This document shows, piece after piece, positions 26,796 to 35,160 of a stretch of DNA of 64,000 nucleotides. Where the stretch lies: contig NZ_JAGGJU010000008.1 in the NCBI RefSeq assembly GCF_017873095.1, positions 124,001-188,000 on the forward strand. Reading direction: 5' to 3'. The DNA comes from Heterorhizobium halophytocola. GTDB taxonomy: Bacteria > Pseudomonadota > Alphaproteobacteria > Rhizobiales > Rhizobiaceae. The notes beneath the pieces are model-generated. The model made no database searches and was not told where the DNA came from. It saw nothing but the letters and a program-made list of their open reading frames with translations. A program made the position numbers and the translations under genes. The stretch's first letter is position 1. Every line of letters begins with the position of its first letter.

Positions 26796-28676
26796 TCAAA
26801 AATCGATGTCGTCGCCCGGAAGGATGTCGCCCTCTTCCGATTCGGCGACGGCCGGCGGCGGGGCCTGCTCGTCCTCTTCCTTTTCGGCATTGAGGATGCG
26901 CACATCGGTCACCTTGGCGCCGGGAAAACGCGCGATGATCGCCACGACGTCAGGGTCTTGCCGGGCGTCCTTGAAATGCGCTTCCCGCTGCGAGCGTTCG
27001 CTCTCGACAAGCGTCTGCTCGCCCTGTTCGCGGGACAGGATGACCATCCAGCGGATGCCGGTCCATTCCTCCAGCCGCCGCTGCAGATCGCCCGTCAGGG
27101 ATTTCGGCGCGTCTTCCGGAAGATTGATCTCCAGCCGGCCCGGCTCCAGGCGCACGAGGCGCGCATAATTGCGCAGCAGCGCCTTCAGCTTCGGGTCGCG
27201 GTTCTTCGTGCAGAGTTCGCTGATGTCGTCAAGCGAACGCACCGGAACCTTTTCGACCGGCTCTTCGACGGTCCGCGTCTCGCCGCGGATCTGCGGGCTT
27301 GCCTCGGGCGGTGCGCTGGAGGGGACCGCCTTCAGATGCGCGACGGGGGCGCTCGATGGCGCGGCATAGCTTGCAGCCGATGACTGGCCGACGGCATTGG
27401 TGCGCAGCATGGCCTGCGCTCCACCGCCACCATTGCCGCCCCCGCCGTTCGGCCGGCCGGAAGCGGCGCCGCCGTCACTGTCGGAAAGCTCAAGCATTCG
27501 CCGTGCGGCGTCTTCGGGCGAGGGAAGGTTGGCGGCATGGGCGAGCCGGATCAGCACCATTTCGGCGGCTCCTGCGGGACGCACGGCATTCTCGGCCTCG
27601 GGAATGCCCTTCAGCAGCATCTGCCAGATGCGCGAAAGGGTCGTCACCGCAATGGCGCTCGCGTATTCGGCGCCACGCACACGCTCGATCTCGCTCAGCG
27701 AGGGATCCTGCGCCGCCGAGGGAATATATTTCAACCGCGTGACCAGATGGGTGAAATCGGCAAGATCGGTCAGCACCACGGTCGGGTTGGCACCCGCCTC
27801 GTACTGGCCCTGAAACTCTTCCAGCGCGCCGGCGGCATTGCCGGTGATCACATGGGCAAAGAGATCGACGATCCGGGCGCGGTCGGCAAGGCCGAGCATG
27901 CTGCGCACCGCGTCGGCCCGCACGATGCCGCTGCCATGCGCGATCGCCTGGTCGAGCAGCGACAGCCCGTCGCGCGCAGAGCCTTCGGCGGCGCGGGCAA
28001 CCATGGCAAGCGCCTCGTCCTCGGCCTCGACGCCTTCCTTGGCCGCGATGGTCGAGAACAGCCCGACCAGATCGGCGGCACTGATGCGGCGCAGGTCGAA
28101 GCGCTGGCAGCGCGACAGCACGGTGATCGGCACCTTGCGGATTTCCGTCGTGGCGAAGATGAACTTCACATGCTCCGGCGGCTCCTCAAGCGTCTTCAGC
28201 AAGCCGTTGAAGGCCTGCGTCGAGAGCATGTGGACTTCGTCGATGATGTAGACCTTGTAGCGCGCCGATACCGGCCGGTAGCGCACCTGCTCGATGATCT
28301 CGCGGATGTCGTCGATGCCGGTATGCGAGGCCGCATCCATCTCGATCACGTCGACATGGCGGCCTTCCATGATGGCCTGGCAATGCTCGCCGGGCACGCG
28401 CAGGTCGATCGTGGGCTTGTCGATCTCGGCGGTCTTGTAGTTCAGCGCACGGGCCAGAATGCGGGCGGTCGTCGTCTTTCCGACGCCGCGCACGCCGGTC
28501 AGCATATAGGCCTGCGCGATGCGCCCGGTCTCGAACGCATTGGTCAGCGTGCGGACCATCGGCTCCTGACCGACCATCAGGTCGGTGAAATCCTTGGGAC
28601 GGTATTTGCGGGCAAGGACGCGGTAGCCGTTTGGCTCGCTGGTGGCAATCGGTGCTTTAGGCTCTATATCGCTCAT
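26796..28676 (-). CDS. dnaX: DNA polymerase III subunits gamma/tau
   Basis: DnaX is the clamp-loader ATPase that organises the replisome. The 626-aa protein starts at 28676 (MSDIEPKAPIATSEPNGYRV). RKYRPKDFTDLMVGQEPMV, the Walker A GVRGVGKTTTARILARALN, the DExx box IIDEVHMLSTQAFNGLLKTL, sensor ATTEIRKVPITVLSRCQR and a tau-specific C-terminal part follow. Most of the zinc-knuckle cysteines of E. coli DnaX are missing (only GEHC remains). The frame is open 74 codons upstream, but that stretch runs through the SRP RNA and is not coding. Confidence 0.96.
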   Translation of the reverse strand: MSDIEPKAPIATSEPNGYRVLARKYRPKDFTDLMVGQEPMVRTLTNAFETGRIAQAYMLTGVRGVGKTTTARILARALNYKTAEIDKPTIDLRVPGEHCQAIMEGRHVDVIEMDAASHTGIDDIREIIEQVRYRPVSARYKVYIIDEVHMLSTQAFNGLLKTLEEPPEHVKFIFATTEIRKVPITVLSRCQRFDLRRISAADLVGLFSTIAAKEGVEAEDEALAMVARAAEGSARDGLSLLDQAIAHGSGIVRADAVRSMLGLADRARIVDLFAHVITGNAAGALEEFQGQYEAGANPTVVLTDLADFTHLVTRLKYIPSAAQDPSLSEIERVRGAEYASAIAVTTLSRIWQMLLKGIPEAENAVRPAGAAEMVLIRLAHAANLPSPEDAARRMLELSDSDGGAASGRPNGGGGNGGGGAQAMLRTNAVGQSSAASYAAPSSAPVAHLKAVPSSAPPEASPQIRGETRTVEEPVEKVPVRSLDDISELCTKNRDPKLKALLRNYARLVRLEPGRLEINLPEDAPKSLTGDLQRRLEEWTGIRWMVILSREQGEQTLVESERSQREAHFKDARQDPDVVAIIARFPGAKVTDVRILNAEKEEDEQAPPPAVAESEEGDILPGDDIDF

Positions 28677-28752
28677 AGCCCCTGCCGGCATCCTTTCGGC
28701 CCGTTCGGGCGTCTCCGACCGACGCCTTTGAAACGCCGGGTTGTCGAGAGGG

Positions 28753-28850
28753 TGGGAGGCTGGCACGATGACCCGTGCCGGGCTCGTTAGGGCTGCTTCC
28801 TTCCGGACCTGACCCGGTTGGCGAGTGGCTCGTCCACCACCAACCTCCCG
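28753..28850 (-). ncRNA. ffs: Signal recognition particle RNA, bacterial small type (4.5S)
   Basis: On the minus strand the conserved apical motif CAGGTCCGGAAGGAAGCAGC (with the GGAA tetraloop and its asymmetric internal loop) lies at the tip of one long hairpin. The closing stem is GGGAGGTTGG (28840-28849) with CCAGCCTCCC (28754-28763), a 10-bp helix. The length of about 98 nt fits the small bacterial form. It lies just upstream of dnaX, a common alphaproteobacterial arrangement. The exact ends are estimates. Confidence 0.94.
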
Positions 28851-28940
28851 AGGCCACATATCGGCAATAACGAAACCAAATGCAAGCCAAGCCGTCAAAA
28901 AACTGGTATGGAAAACAAAAACGCGGAGAAGACATCCTCA

Positions 28941-29348
28941 ATGCCCTTTGCTCTCGATGATCGACTTGCTCGCGACAGCAAGCCGCTATTGACGTTGGAT
29001 CTCTGCGAGGTTCGCCTGATCAATGACAGCCGCTGGCCCTGGCTGCTCCTGGTGCCGCAGCGGGATGCGGTGACCGAGCTGTTCGAGCTGACGCCGCTCG
29101 ACCAGACCATGCTGACTTTCGAACAGATGACCGTGTCGGCTGCCCTCAGGCGGGCCACCGGGGCCTTGAAGATCAATGTCGGTGCCCTTGGAAACATCGT
29201 TCGCCAACTCCACGTTCATGTCATCGCCCGCAACGAGGGGGATGCCAACTGGCCGGGTCCCGTCTGGGGCTTCGGCCAGGCGGTGCCCTATGCCGACGGC
29301 GCCGAACAGGACTTCAAGCAACGGTTTCTTCAAGCATTGTACCCATGA
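28941..29348 (+). CDS. HIT-domain protein
   Basis: A 135-aa protein starting MPFALDDRLARDSKPL; an in-frame ATG at 28908 would add 11 residues. It is a histidine-triad fold nucleotide hydrolase or transferase, with RWPWLLLVPQRDAVTELFEL and the active-site stretch GNIVRQLHVHVIARN. The triad reads Q-x-H-x-H instead of H-x-H-x-H; the central His, the nucleophile in HIT enzymes, is kept. Its stop overlaps the nudC start (ATGA at 29345-29348), so the two are translationally coupled. The substrate is unknown. Confidence 0.85.
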   Translation: MPFALDDRLARDSKPLLTLDLCEVRLINDSRWPWLLLVPQRDAVTELFELTPLDQTMLTFEQMTVSAALRRATGALKINVGALGNIVRQLHVHVIARNEGDANWPGPVWGFGQAVPYADGAEQDFKQRFLQALYP

Positions 29349-30301
29349 CAACATCGATTTTTGACCAGAACGGGCCCCACCCGGAGCCGAGCGACCTCAC
29401 CGCATTCGCGCAGAACGACCTCGACCGCCGGGCGGAGCATCGAGGCGAGACCTGTCTCGCCGACGCTTTCAAGGCCGAGGGCAGCCATGCCTTTGCCTTT
29501 GCCGGCGACAAGATCATCCTCAAGCATGATCGCCAGGTGCTGGACCCGCTGTTTGCCCCTTACGAACTGAAGGCGCTCGACCCGGACCCCGACAATGCGG
29601 TGGTGCTCGGCTACAAGGCCAATGGCGAGCCGCGCATCGCCGTGCCGGTCGGCATCGATCCGGACAATCTGCCCGAACTCTACAAGGCTGCCGGCGCCCG
29701 CTCGATCTACCGCGACGGGTTGATGCACGAGGACGTGGTCGGCGAGATCGGCCAGGGTTTCTCCTTCATGCACTGGATGTCGCGCAACCGCTTCTGCGGT
29801 CGGTGCGGCCAGCCGACGGAGCCGCAGATCGGCGGCTATCGCCGGGCCTGCACCGCCTGCGACAATGTGATCTTCCCGCGCACAGATCCGGTGGCGATCA
29901 TGCTGGTCATCGACGAGGCCAGTGACCGCTGTCTGCTGGGTCGCGGACCGCATTTCGCGGCCGGCATGTATTCCTGCCTTGCAGGCTTTATCGAGCCGGG
30001 GGAAACGATCGAAAACGCGGTGCGCCGCGAAACGCTGGAGGAGTCGGGGGTCAAGGTCGGCACGGTGCGCTATCATGCCTCGCAACCCTGGCCGATGCCG
30101 CATTCCCTGATGATCGGCTGCTATGGCCGGGCGGAAAGCGTCGAGATCGATTTCGATACGGACGAACTCGAAGACTGCCGCTGGTTCTCGCGCACCGAAA
30201 CAGCTGAAATGCTGGACCGCGCGATTGGCGAAGGGCAGGCCGCCCCGCCGCGCGGCGCCATCGCGCACCGGCTGATGCGCGACTGGCTGGAATGGGACTG
30301 A
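29345..30301 (+). CDS. nudC: NAD(+) diphosphatase NudC (RNA deNADding enzyme family)
   Basis: NudC hydrolyses NADH and NAD and removes NAD caps from RNA. The 318-aa protein has an N-terminal NUDIX-like domain (residues about 1-135) and a four-cysteine zinc ribbon (CGRCGQPTEP ... CTACDN). The Nudix box is GFIEPGETIENAVRRETLEESG with the RExxEE core, preceded by the NudC-type FPRTDPVAIMLVID. The C-terminal substrate motif SQPWPMPHSLMIG (SQPWPFPxS class) is diagnostic of NudC. It overlaps the HIT gene by 4 nt. Confidence 0.93.
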   Translation: MTTSIFDQNGPHPEPSDLTAFAQNDLDRRAEHRGETCLADAFKAEGSHAFAFAGDKIILKHDRQVLDPLFAPYELKALDPDPDNAVVLGYKANGEPRIAVPVGIDPDNLPELYKAAGARSIYRDGLMHEDVVGEIGQGFSFMHWMSRNRFCGRCGQPTEPQIGGYRRACTACDNVIFPRTDPVAIMLVIDEASDRCLLGRGPHFAAGMYSCLAGFIEPGETIENAVRRETLEESGVKVGTVRYHASQPWPMPHSLMIGCYGRAESVEIDFDTDELEDCRWFSRTETAEMLDRAIGEGQAAPPRGAIAHRLMRDWLEWD

Positions 30302-30391
30302 TGGTGCCGGCCGGCTCGGAAACCGGCTGCTGAAGCGTGGACGCTGAGCTGGAAGATCCAGGCGCGTCTTGGCAGCGGCCGGCTTTACGCC

Positions 30392-31255
30392 TCAGAGGCT
30401 CGCGATGTGACCGCGCATCGGATGAGCCTTGTAGACACCGAGAATGCGGACCTTTTCCGAGAAGAAGCGCAGTTCCTCGAGCGCCCGCTTGACCGGCGCA
30501 TCGTCGGGATGGCCCTCGATATCGGCATAGAACTGGGTGGCGATGAACTTGCCCCCGATCTGGTAGCTTTCGAGCTTGGTCATGTTGACGCCATTGGTGG
30601 CAAAGCCGCCCATGGCCTTGTAGAGCGCGGCCGGGATATTGCGCACATTGAAGACGAAGGTCGTGACATAGTGGTCGCCGGCATCGGTGCGCTTGGGCTC
30701 CGGCGCGTCGCGCGAGAGGACGACGAAACGGGTGACGTTGTTTTCCGAATCCTCGACGTTTTCCGCCAGGATATCGAGACCGTAGAGTGAGGCTGCGAGC
30801 TTCGGCGCCAGCGCCGCCATGCTGCGGTCGCCGCGTTCGGCCACCTGTTTGGCAGCCCCGGCGGTGTCGCCGGCCACCACAGCCTTCCAGCCGTGGCTGC
30901 GGATGATGTTGCGGCACTGCCCGAGCGCATGGATATGGCTGTGCACCGTCTGGATCTCGTCGAACCACACGCCCGGCATCGCCATCAGCTGGAAGCGGAT
31001 CGGCATGAAATATTCGCCGATGATATGCAGCCGCGAGAGCGGCAGCAGGTAGTGGATATCGGCAACCCGGCCGGCAAGCGTGTTTTCGATCGGGATCATC
31101 GCCAGGTCGGCATCGCCGCCTTCGAGCGCCACGAAGGCATCCTCGAAGGTCGGGCAGGGCAGGGGCTCCATGTCGGGATAGGCGTCGCGGCAAGCCATGT
31201 CGGAATTGGCGCCGAACTCGCCCTGAAACGAGATCCTGTTGGTCTTTGCAGGCAA
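30392..31255 (-). CDS. pheA: Prephenate dehydratase
   Basis: The 287-aa enzyme converts prephenate to phenylpyruvate in phenylalanine synthesis. The catalytic domain has ISFQGEFGANSDMACRDAYP, MIPIENTLAGRVADIHYLLP and the conserved TRF segment in NVTRFVVLSRD. An ACT domain (about residues 195-275; ALYKAMGGFATNGVNMTKLE with the ESYQ feedback motif) senses phenylalanine. There is no chorismate mutase domain. I chose TTG 31255 because it lies 5 nt after AGAAGGAGCC and gives the family length; the open frame further upstream overlaps kdsB. It follows kdsB by 13 nt. Confidence 0.93.
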   Translation of the reverse strand: MPAKTNRISFQGEFGANSDMACRDAYPDMEPLPCPTFEDAFVALEGGDADLAMIPIENTLAGRVADIHYLLPLSRLHIIGEYFMPIRFQLMAMPGVWFDEIQTVHSHIHALGQCRNIIRSHGWKAVVAGDTAGAAKQVAERGDRSMAALAPKLAASLYGLDILAENVEDSENNVTRFVVLSRDAPEPKRTDAGDHYVTTFVFNVRNIPAALYKAMGGFATNGVNMTKLESYQIGGKFIATQFYADIEGHPDDAPVKRALEELRFFSEKVRILGVYKAHPMRGHIASL

Positions 31256-31268
31256 GGGAAGGCTCCTT

Positions 31269-32018
31269 CTATTGGCCGGACAGGATGGCACGCGCCTTGT
31301 CGAGGTCGGCTGCGGTGTCGACGCCCAGCGGCACGGTGCGGACGATCTCCACATCGATGCGCATGCCGGCTTCCAGCGCCCGCAGCTGCTCGAGTGATTC
31401 GCGCTTTTCCAGCGTCGACGGCGCCAGCTTGACGAACTGCTCGAGGGCGGAGCGGCGATAGGCATAGAGACCGATATGGTGGTAGAGCGGGCCTGCGCCA
31501 TAGGGTGCCGTCGCGCGGGTGAAATAGAGCGCGCGCAGCCGGCTGTCGCTCAGCGGCGAGCCGACGGCCTTGACCACATTGGGGCTCGTCTTCTCGTCGT
31601 CGTGGGTGATCTCGGCTGCCAGCGTCGCGATATCGACGGCCGGATCTTCGAGCGGGCGAAGTGCTGCACGAATGCTGTCGGGATCGATCGTCGGCAGGTC
31701 GCCCTGCACATTGATGATCACGCGCGCCTTGCCGTCCGGATCCGCCTTCATCATCGCCTCGTAGATCCGGTCCGAGCCGGACTGGTGGTCGACGCGCGTC
31801 ATGACGACCTCGAAGCCCGCATTCTGGACGACGTCAAAGACCTGCTGGTCGTCGACGGCCACGATGATGCGCCCGACTTCGGCTTCCTGCGCCCGTTTTG
31901 CAACCTGAAGGATCATCGGGAGGCCGCAGATATCGGCCAGAGGCTTGCCCGGCAGGCGGGTCGAGGCCATGCGGGCGGGGATCAGCACGAGAGTATCGGC
32001 AAGTTCAGTTTGGGGCAT
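31269..32018 (-). CDS. kdsB: 3-deoxy-manno-octulosonate cytidylyltransferase (CMP-KDO synthetase)
   Basis: KdsB activates KDO with CTP for lipopolysaccharide inner core synthesis. The 249-aa protein shows [75 protein letters not shown] and [18 protein letters not shown]. These are the nucleotide and sugar motifs of the family. It is 13 nt upstream of pheA, a pairing common in rhizobia. It is divergent from the cytochrome c gene. Confidence 0.95.
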   Translation of the reverse strand: MPQTELADTLVLIPARMASTRLPGKPLADICGLPMILQVAKRAQEAEVGRIIVAVDDQQVFDVVQNAGFEVVMTRVDHQSGSDRIYEAMMKADPDGKARVIINVQGDLPTIDPDSIRAALRPLEDPAVDIATLAAEITHDDEKTSPNVVKAVGSPLSDSRLRALYFTRATAPYGAGPLYHHIGLYAYRRSALEQFVKLAPSTLEKRESLEQLRALEAGMRIDVEIVRTVPLGVDTAADLDKARAILSGQ

Positions 32019-32178
32019 CGCCTGGCCTTCTATGGCATCGGAAAGAGTGGCAAAAAGTCTCAGTCAAGGTTGCAAGTCTGAAATCGTGTTGCAAGGATCA
32101 GTCAAAAGACATAGGTTTCGTGCAATTTCAAGGTCGTGCGGGTCATGATCCGCTGGAAGCGAGGGGGAGCGTTTGCAG

Positions 32179-32769
32179 ATGAGTTCATACGTGAACATGG
32201 GTGTCGGTGCGTTGTTGGGGACGGTCTTCGTCCTGATGACGGTGTCTATCGCTTCGGAAGGGATCTTCCATGGCGCCGCGCCCGAAAAGGAAGGCTATGC
32301 CATCGTTGCCGAAGCGCCGGCGGACGCCGAGGGTGGTGGCGAGGCTGTGGCCGAGACGCCGATCGCCGTGCTGCTGGCGAGCGCCGATGCCAAGGCCGGC
32401 GAAGCGGTTTTCAAGAAGTGTCAGGCCTGTCATGACGACACCAAGGGTGGGCCGAACAAGGTCGGTCCGAATCTCTACGGTGTCGTCGAGCGCCCGATCG
32501 CCTCGCATGAAGGCTTCAGCTATTCGGCGGCAATGAAGGATTTCTCCGAGGGCGGCTCCAAGCACTGGAGCTTCGAGAACCTCAATCATTTCATCACGGC
32601 GCCGAAGAAATTCGTGCCGGGGACCGCCATGGGCTTTGCCGGCCTGAAAAAGGACACGGATCGCGCCAATCTGCTGCTTTATCTGCACACCATGGCCGAT
32701 ACGCCGGTGGAACTGCCAAAGCCGGATGAGGCCGCTGCCGCGCCCGCAGAGCCCGCGCCGTCGAACTGA
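32179..32769 (+). CDS. Membrane-anchored class I c-type cytochrome (CycM type)
   Basis: A 196-aa protein with an uncleaved N-terminal anchor ([20 protein letters not shown]), an Ala/Glu-rich linker and a cytochrome c domain. Heme attaches at CQACH (residues 81-85) and the Met ligand lies in [33 protein letters not shown] is typical of cytochrome c550/c552 and CycM. CycM carries electrons from bc1 to the aa3 oxidase at the membrane. ATG 32179 is used; TTG 32173 is also open. An Ala/Pro-rich tail follows the domain, then a strong terminator. Confidence 0.92.
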   Translation: MSSYVNMGVGALLGTVFVLMTVSIASEGIFHGAAPEKEGYAIVAEAPADAEGGGEAVAETPIAVLLASADAKAGEAVFKKCQACHDDTKGGPNKVGPNLYGVVERPIASHEGFSYSAAMKDFSEGGSKHWSFENLNHFITAPKKFVPGTAMGFAGLKKDTDRANLLLYLHTMADTPVELPKPDEAAAAPAEPAPSN

Positions 32770-32795
32770 GCGCCTCTTCTTGCAGACATCTGATC

Positions 32796-32820
32796 AAACC
32801 CGGCCAAGGCCGGGTTTTTT
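32796..32820 (+). terminator. Intrinsic terminator after the cytochrome gene
   Basis: AAACCCGGCC (32796-32805) and GGCCGGGTTT (32808-32817) form a near-perfect stem followed by a run of six Ts. It lies 27 nt after the stop codon. Confidence 0.92.
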
Positions 32821-32835
32821 CGTTCACGCCTTCCG

Positions 32836-33780
32836 CTAGAGCACGAGCCAGGCCCAGAACGATACGCTGAGGATGCCGACTGCGGTCGTCAGCGTGATCG
32901 TCGATGCGGTCAGGCCGTGCCCGACACCGAATCGGTTGGCGATCAGATAGGCGTTGATGCCGGTCGGAACCGAGGATGTCAGGACGAGCGCGCTGGTCCA
33001 GGTCGGGCTGAGGCCGACGATATGGCAGGCGCACCAGACGACCGCCGGCATGACGACCAGTTTCAGCACGCTGATCAGCGAGGCCAGGCCCAGATTGCCC
33101 GACACCCCGTATTTGTTGAGCGCCATGCCGAGGGATATCAGCGCCGCCGGCGCCGCCATGCCGGCGATCTGATGGGTGATGTCATGCACCAGCACCGGGA
33201 TCGGCAGGCTCACGAGGTGAACCAGAAGGCCGACCGCGAGACCGATCACCAGCGGATTGCGCAGCAGGTTCATGCCGACCTGGCCGAGAATCTGGACGAG
33301 GCCGCGTCCGCTGCCGCCGCCGACCTTGCGGTCGGCATTCTCCATCATCACCGTTCCGACCACCATCATCAGCGGCAGATGGACGGCGAGCAGGATGGAG
33401 AGCGGCACGATGCCGGCAGGACCGACGATGTGGCCGACCAGCGGCAGGCCGATGAAGACGTTGTTGGCGAAGGCGGCGGAAACGCCGGCCAGCACCCCCA
33501 GTCTTTCGTCGCGACCGAAGATCCGCGTCGCAATCAGATGTCCAAGCGTCCAGGCGACGATGACCGCACTGAAATAGGCAGCCCAGAGCCGAAACGGCGA
33601 GGCGCCGTGAAAATCCGCCTCGGAGATCGTCTGGAACATCAGCACCGGCACCGCGACCTTGAAGACGAACTCGCCCAGCCCGTCCCCGATCTCGGCCTGC
33701 AGGACGCCGAACCGGACCAGCAGCCAGCCAAGCAGGATGAGGATGAAGATCGGCGCGACATTGATGATGATCGAGGACAT
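32836..33780 (-). CDS. AEC family transporter (auxin efflux carrier-like)
   Basis: A 314-aa membrane protein with about ten transmembrane segments in two five-helix halves. It begins MSSIIINVAPIFILILLGWL and has LAGVSAAFANNVFIGLPLVG with the family's N-x-x-x-x-G-x-P element. PAALISLGMALNKYG and PTGINAYLIANRFGVG also fit. It would export a small organic anion; the substrate is unknown. An RNA with a terminator (33892-34045) lies upstream on the same strand. The frame is open upstream through that RNA, but the family start is 33780. Confidence 0.9.
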   Translation of the reverse strand: MSSIIINVAPIFILILLGWLLVRFGVLQAEIGDGLGEFVFKVAVPVLMFQTISEADFHGASPFRLWAAYFSAVIVAWTLGHLIATRIFGRDERLGVLAGVSAAFANNVFIGLPLVGHIVGPAGIVPLSILLAVHLPLMMVVGTVMMENADRKVGGGSGRGLVQILGQVGMNLLRNPLVIGLAVGLLVHLVSLPIPVLVHDITHQIAGMAAPAALISLGMALNKYGVSGNLGLASLISVLKLVVMPAVVWCACHIVGLSPTWTSALVLTSSVPTGINAYLIANRFGVGHGLTASTITLTTAVGILSVSFWAWLVL

Positions 33781-33891
33781 GGGGGGACTTTCGGGGAGGA
33801 TCTGCGTCCCTGCTTTACCAGCCGCCGCCCGCGCATGGCAATCCGCCCGGTCTCCGGCATTGCATCGAGTGACGGAGGCCAGACCGCTACG

Positions 33892-33916
33892 AAAAAAGCG
33901 GGGCAATGCCCCGCTT
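33892..33916 (-). terminator. Intrinsic terminator (minus strand)
   Basis: On the minus strand AAGCGGGGC and GCCCCGCTT form a perfect 9-bp stem with an ATT loop followed by a run of Ts. It cannot belong to a protein gene upstream, because adenosine kinase is on the other strand, so it points to a non-coding transcript. Confidence 0.88.
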
Positions 33917-34045
33917 CCCTTCACCGGTTCGCGACCGGAGCCAATGTCGTCGCCAGTACATCCGTGGTCGACGGCAAGATGACGGACGCGCATGGCGTCG
34001 TCCTGGCCGGCGCCGGCCATGCGGCACCTTCGAGGGGAAGCTTTA
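33892..34045 (-). ncRNA. Structured RNA with intrinsic terminator, paralogue of the RNA at 47268-47412
   Basis: Reading the minus strand there are three elements. Hairpin 1 is GCATGGC/GCCATGC (33990-34022) with a self-complementary GGCC-rich interior. Hairpin 2 (33948-33973) is CGTCG/CGACG enclosing ACCACGGATGTACTGG. A terminator follows (33892-33916). The loop of hairpin 2 plus its closing pair, 18 nt, recurs exactly at 47343-47360, again in a hairpin but with a different, complementary stem. A -10-like TATGAT at about 34052 would start transcription near 34045. It could be a free sRNA or a 5' leader of the AEC gene starting 112 nt past the terminator. Confidence 0.7.
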
Positions 34046-34167
34046 GCGTCGGATCATAACAGCGGGATGACTGAATAGCATTTTGTCTGTATTGGTCTTG
34101 CCGGTTCCAAAACTTGCCAACGCGCCCTGCCGAAGATCGGGGCGCGATCATCGGAGACAGACATTTC

Positions 34168-35160
34168 ATGACACGATTCGACGTGCTGACGATCGGCAAT
34201 GCCATTGTCGACATCATTTCCCGTTGCGAAGAGGAGTTCCTTGCCGACAACGCCATCGTCAAGGGCGCAATGAACCTGATCGACGCCGAGCGTGCCGAAA
34301 GCCTCTATGCGAAGATGGGACCGGCCGTCGAGACCTCCGGTGGCAGTGCGGGCAACACGGCAGCCGGCGTCGCGTCCTATGGCGGCCGGGCCGCCTATTT
34401 CGGCCGCGTCGCGGAAGACCAGCTCGGCGAGATCTTCGCCCATGACATCCGCGCCCAGGGCGTCTATTACCAGACGAAGCCGAAGGGCACCTTTCCGCCG
34501 ACGGCCCGCAGCATGATCTTCGTCACGCCCGACAGCGAGCGCTCGATGAACACCTTTCTCGGCGCCTGCGTCGAGTTCGGTCCGCTCGATGTTGAGGCCG
34601 ACGTCGTCGCCGAATCGAAGATGACCTATTTCGAAGGTTATCTCTGGGATCCGCCGAAGGCCAAGGAAGCGATCGTCGAGTGCTGCCGGATTGCCCACGA
34701 AAACGGCCGCGAGACGTCGATGACGCTGTCCGACAGTTTCTGCGTCGGGCGCTACCGCGAGGAGTTTCTCGAGCTGATGCGCTCGGGCACGGTCGACATC
34801 GTCTTTGCCAATACCCAGGAAGCCCTGGCGCTCTACGAGACCGACGATTTCGAACTGGCGCTCTCGCGCATCGCGAAGGACTGCAAGATCGCGGCCGTGA
34901 CGATGAGCGAGAAGGGGGCCGTCATCCTCAAGGGGGAAGAACGGGTTTATGTCGACGCCATCGCGCTCAAGCAATTGGTCGATACCACCGGCGCCGGCGA
35001 CCTCTTCGCCGCCGGCTTCCTGCATGCCTATACGCAGGGGCGGTCGCTCGAAGATTGCGGTCGATTCGGTTGCTTTGCCGCCGGCATGGTGATCCAGCAG
35101 CTCGGGCCGCGCCCGTCGCAGTCTCTGGCCGAAGCGGCAAGAGCCGCCAATCTTATTTGA
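34168..35160 (+). CDS. Adenosine kinase (PfkB family)
   Basis: The 330-aa ribokinase-fold protein phosphorylates adenosine to AMP. It begins MTRFDVLTIGNAIVDIISRC, with the substrate-closing motif GGSAGNTAAGVASYGGRAAY. SMTLSDSFCVGRYREEFLEL and NTQEALALYETDDFE follow, then the anion-hole and catalytic-Asp motif DTTGAGDLFAAGFLHAY. ATG 34168 is the family start. Specificity for adenosine rather than a sugar is inferred from overall similarity. Its last 8 nt overlap the convergent SH3-domain gene. Confidence 0.88.
   Translation: MTRFDVLTIGNAIVDIISRCEEEFLADNAIVKGAMNLIDAERAESLYAKMGPAVETSGGSAGNTAAGVASYGGRAAYFGRVAEDQLGEIFAHDIRAQGVYYQTKPKGTFPPTARSMIFVTPDSERSMNTFLGACVEFGPLDVEADVVAESKMTYFEGYLWDPPKAKEAIVECCRIAHENGRETSMTLSDSFCVGRYREEFLELMRSGTVDIVFANTQEALALYETDDFELALSRIAKDCKIAAVTMSEKGAVILKGEERVYVDAIALKQLVDTTGAGDLFAAGFLHAYTQGRSLEDCGRFGCFAAGMVIQQLGPRPSQSLAEAARAANLI

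Larger units (their letters stand above)
33781..34167. other. 387-bp intergenic region with a structured minus-strand RNA
   Basis: The region between the AEC transporter and adenosine kinase starts has no protein gene I can support. It holds the structured RNA at about 33892-34045 (minus), described separately, and about 110 bp upstream of adenosine kinase that should contain its promoter. Confidence 0.6.

Noticed and set aside
28677..28898. N-terminal extension of dnaX
   Set aside because: The frame is open, but it crosses the SRP RNA gene and has no DnaX-like residues; the family start is at 28676.
33781..34020. N-terminal extension of the AEC transporter
   Set aside because: The open frame runs through the terminator and the structured RNA. 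The transporter family start, beginning with the first membrane helix, is at 33780.
33921..34262. A 113-codon minus-strand frame ending just before the terminator at 33892
   Set aside because: Its first part is the shadow of adenosine kinase and the rest coincides with the RNA hairpins. The composition is not protein-like.
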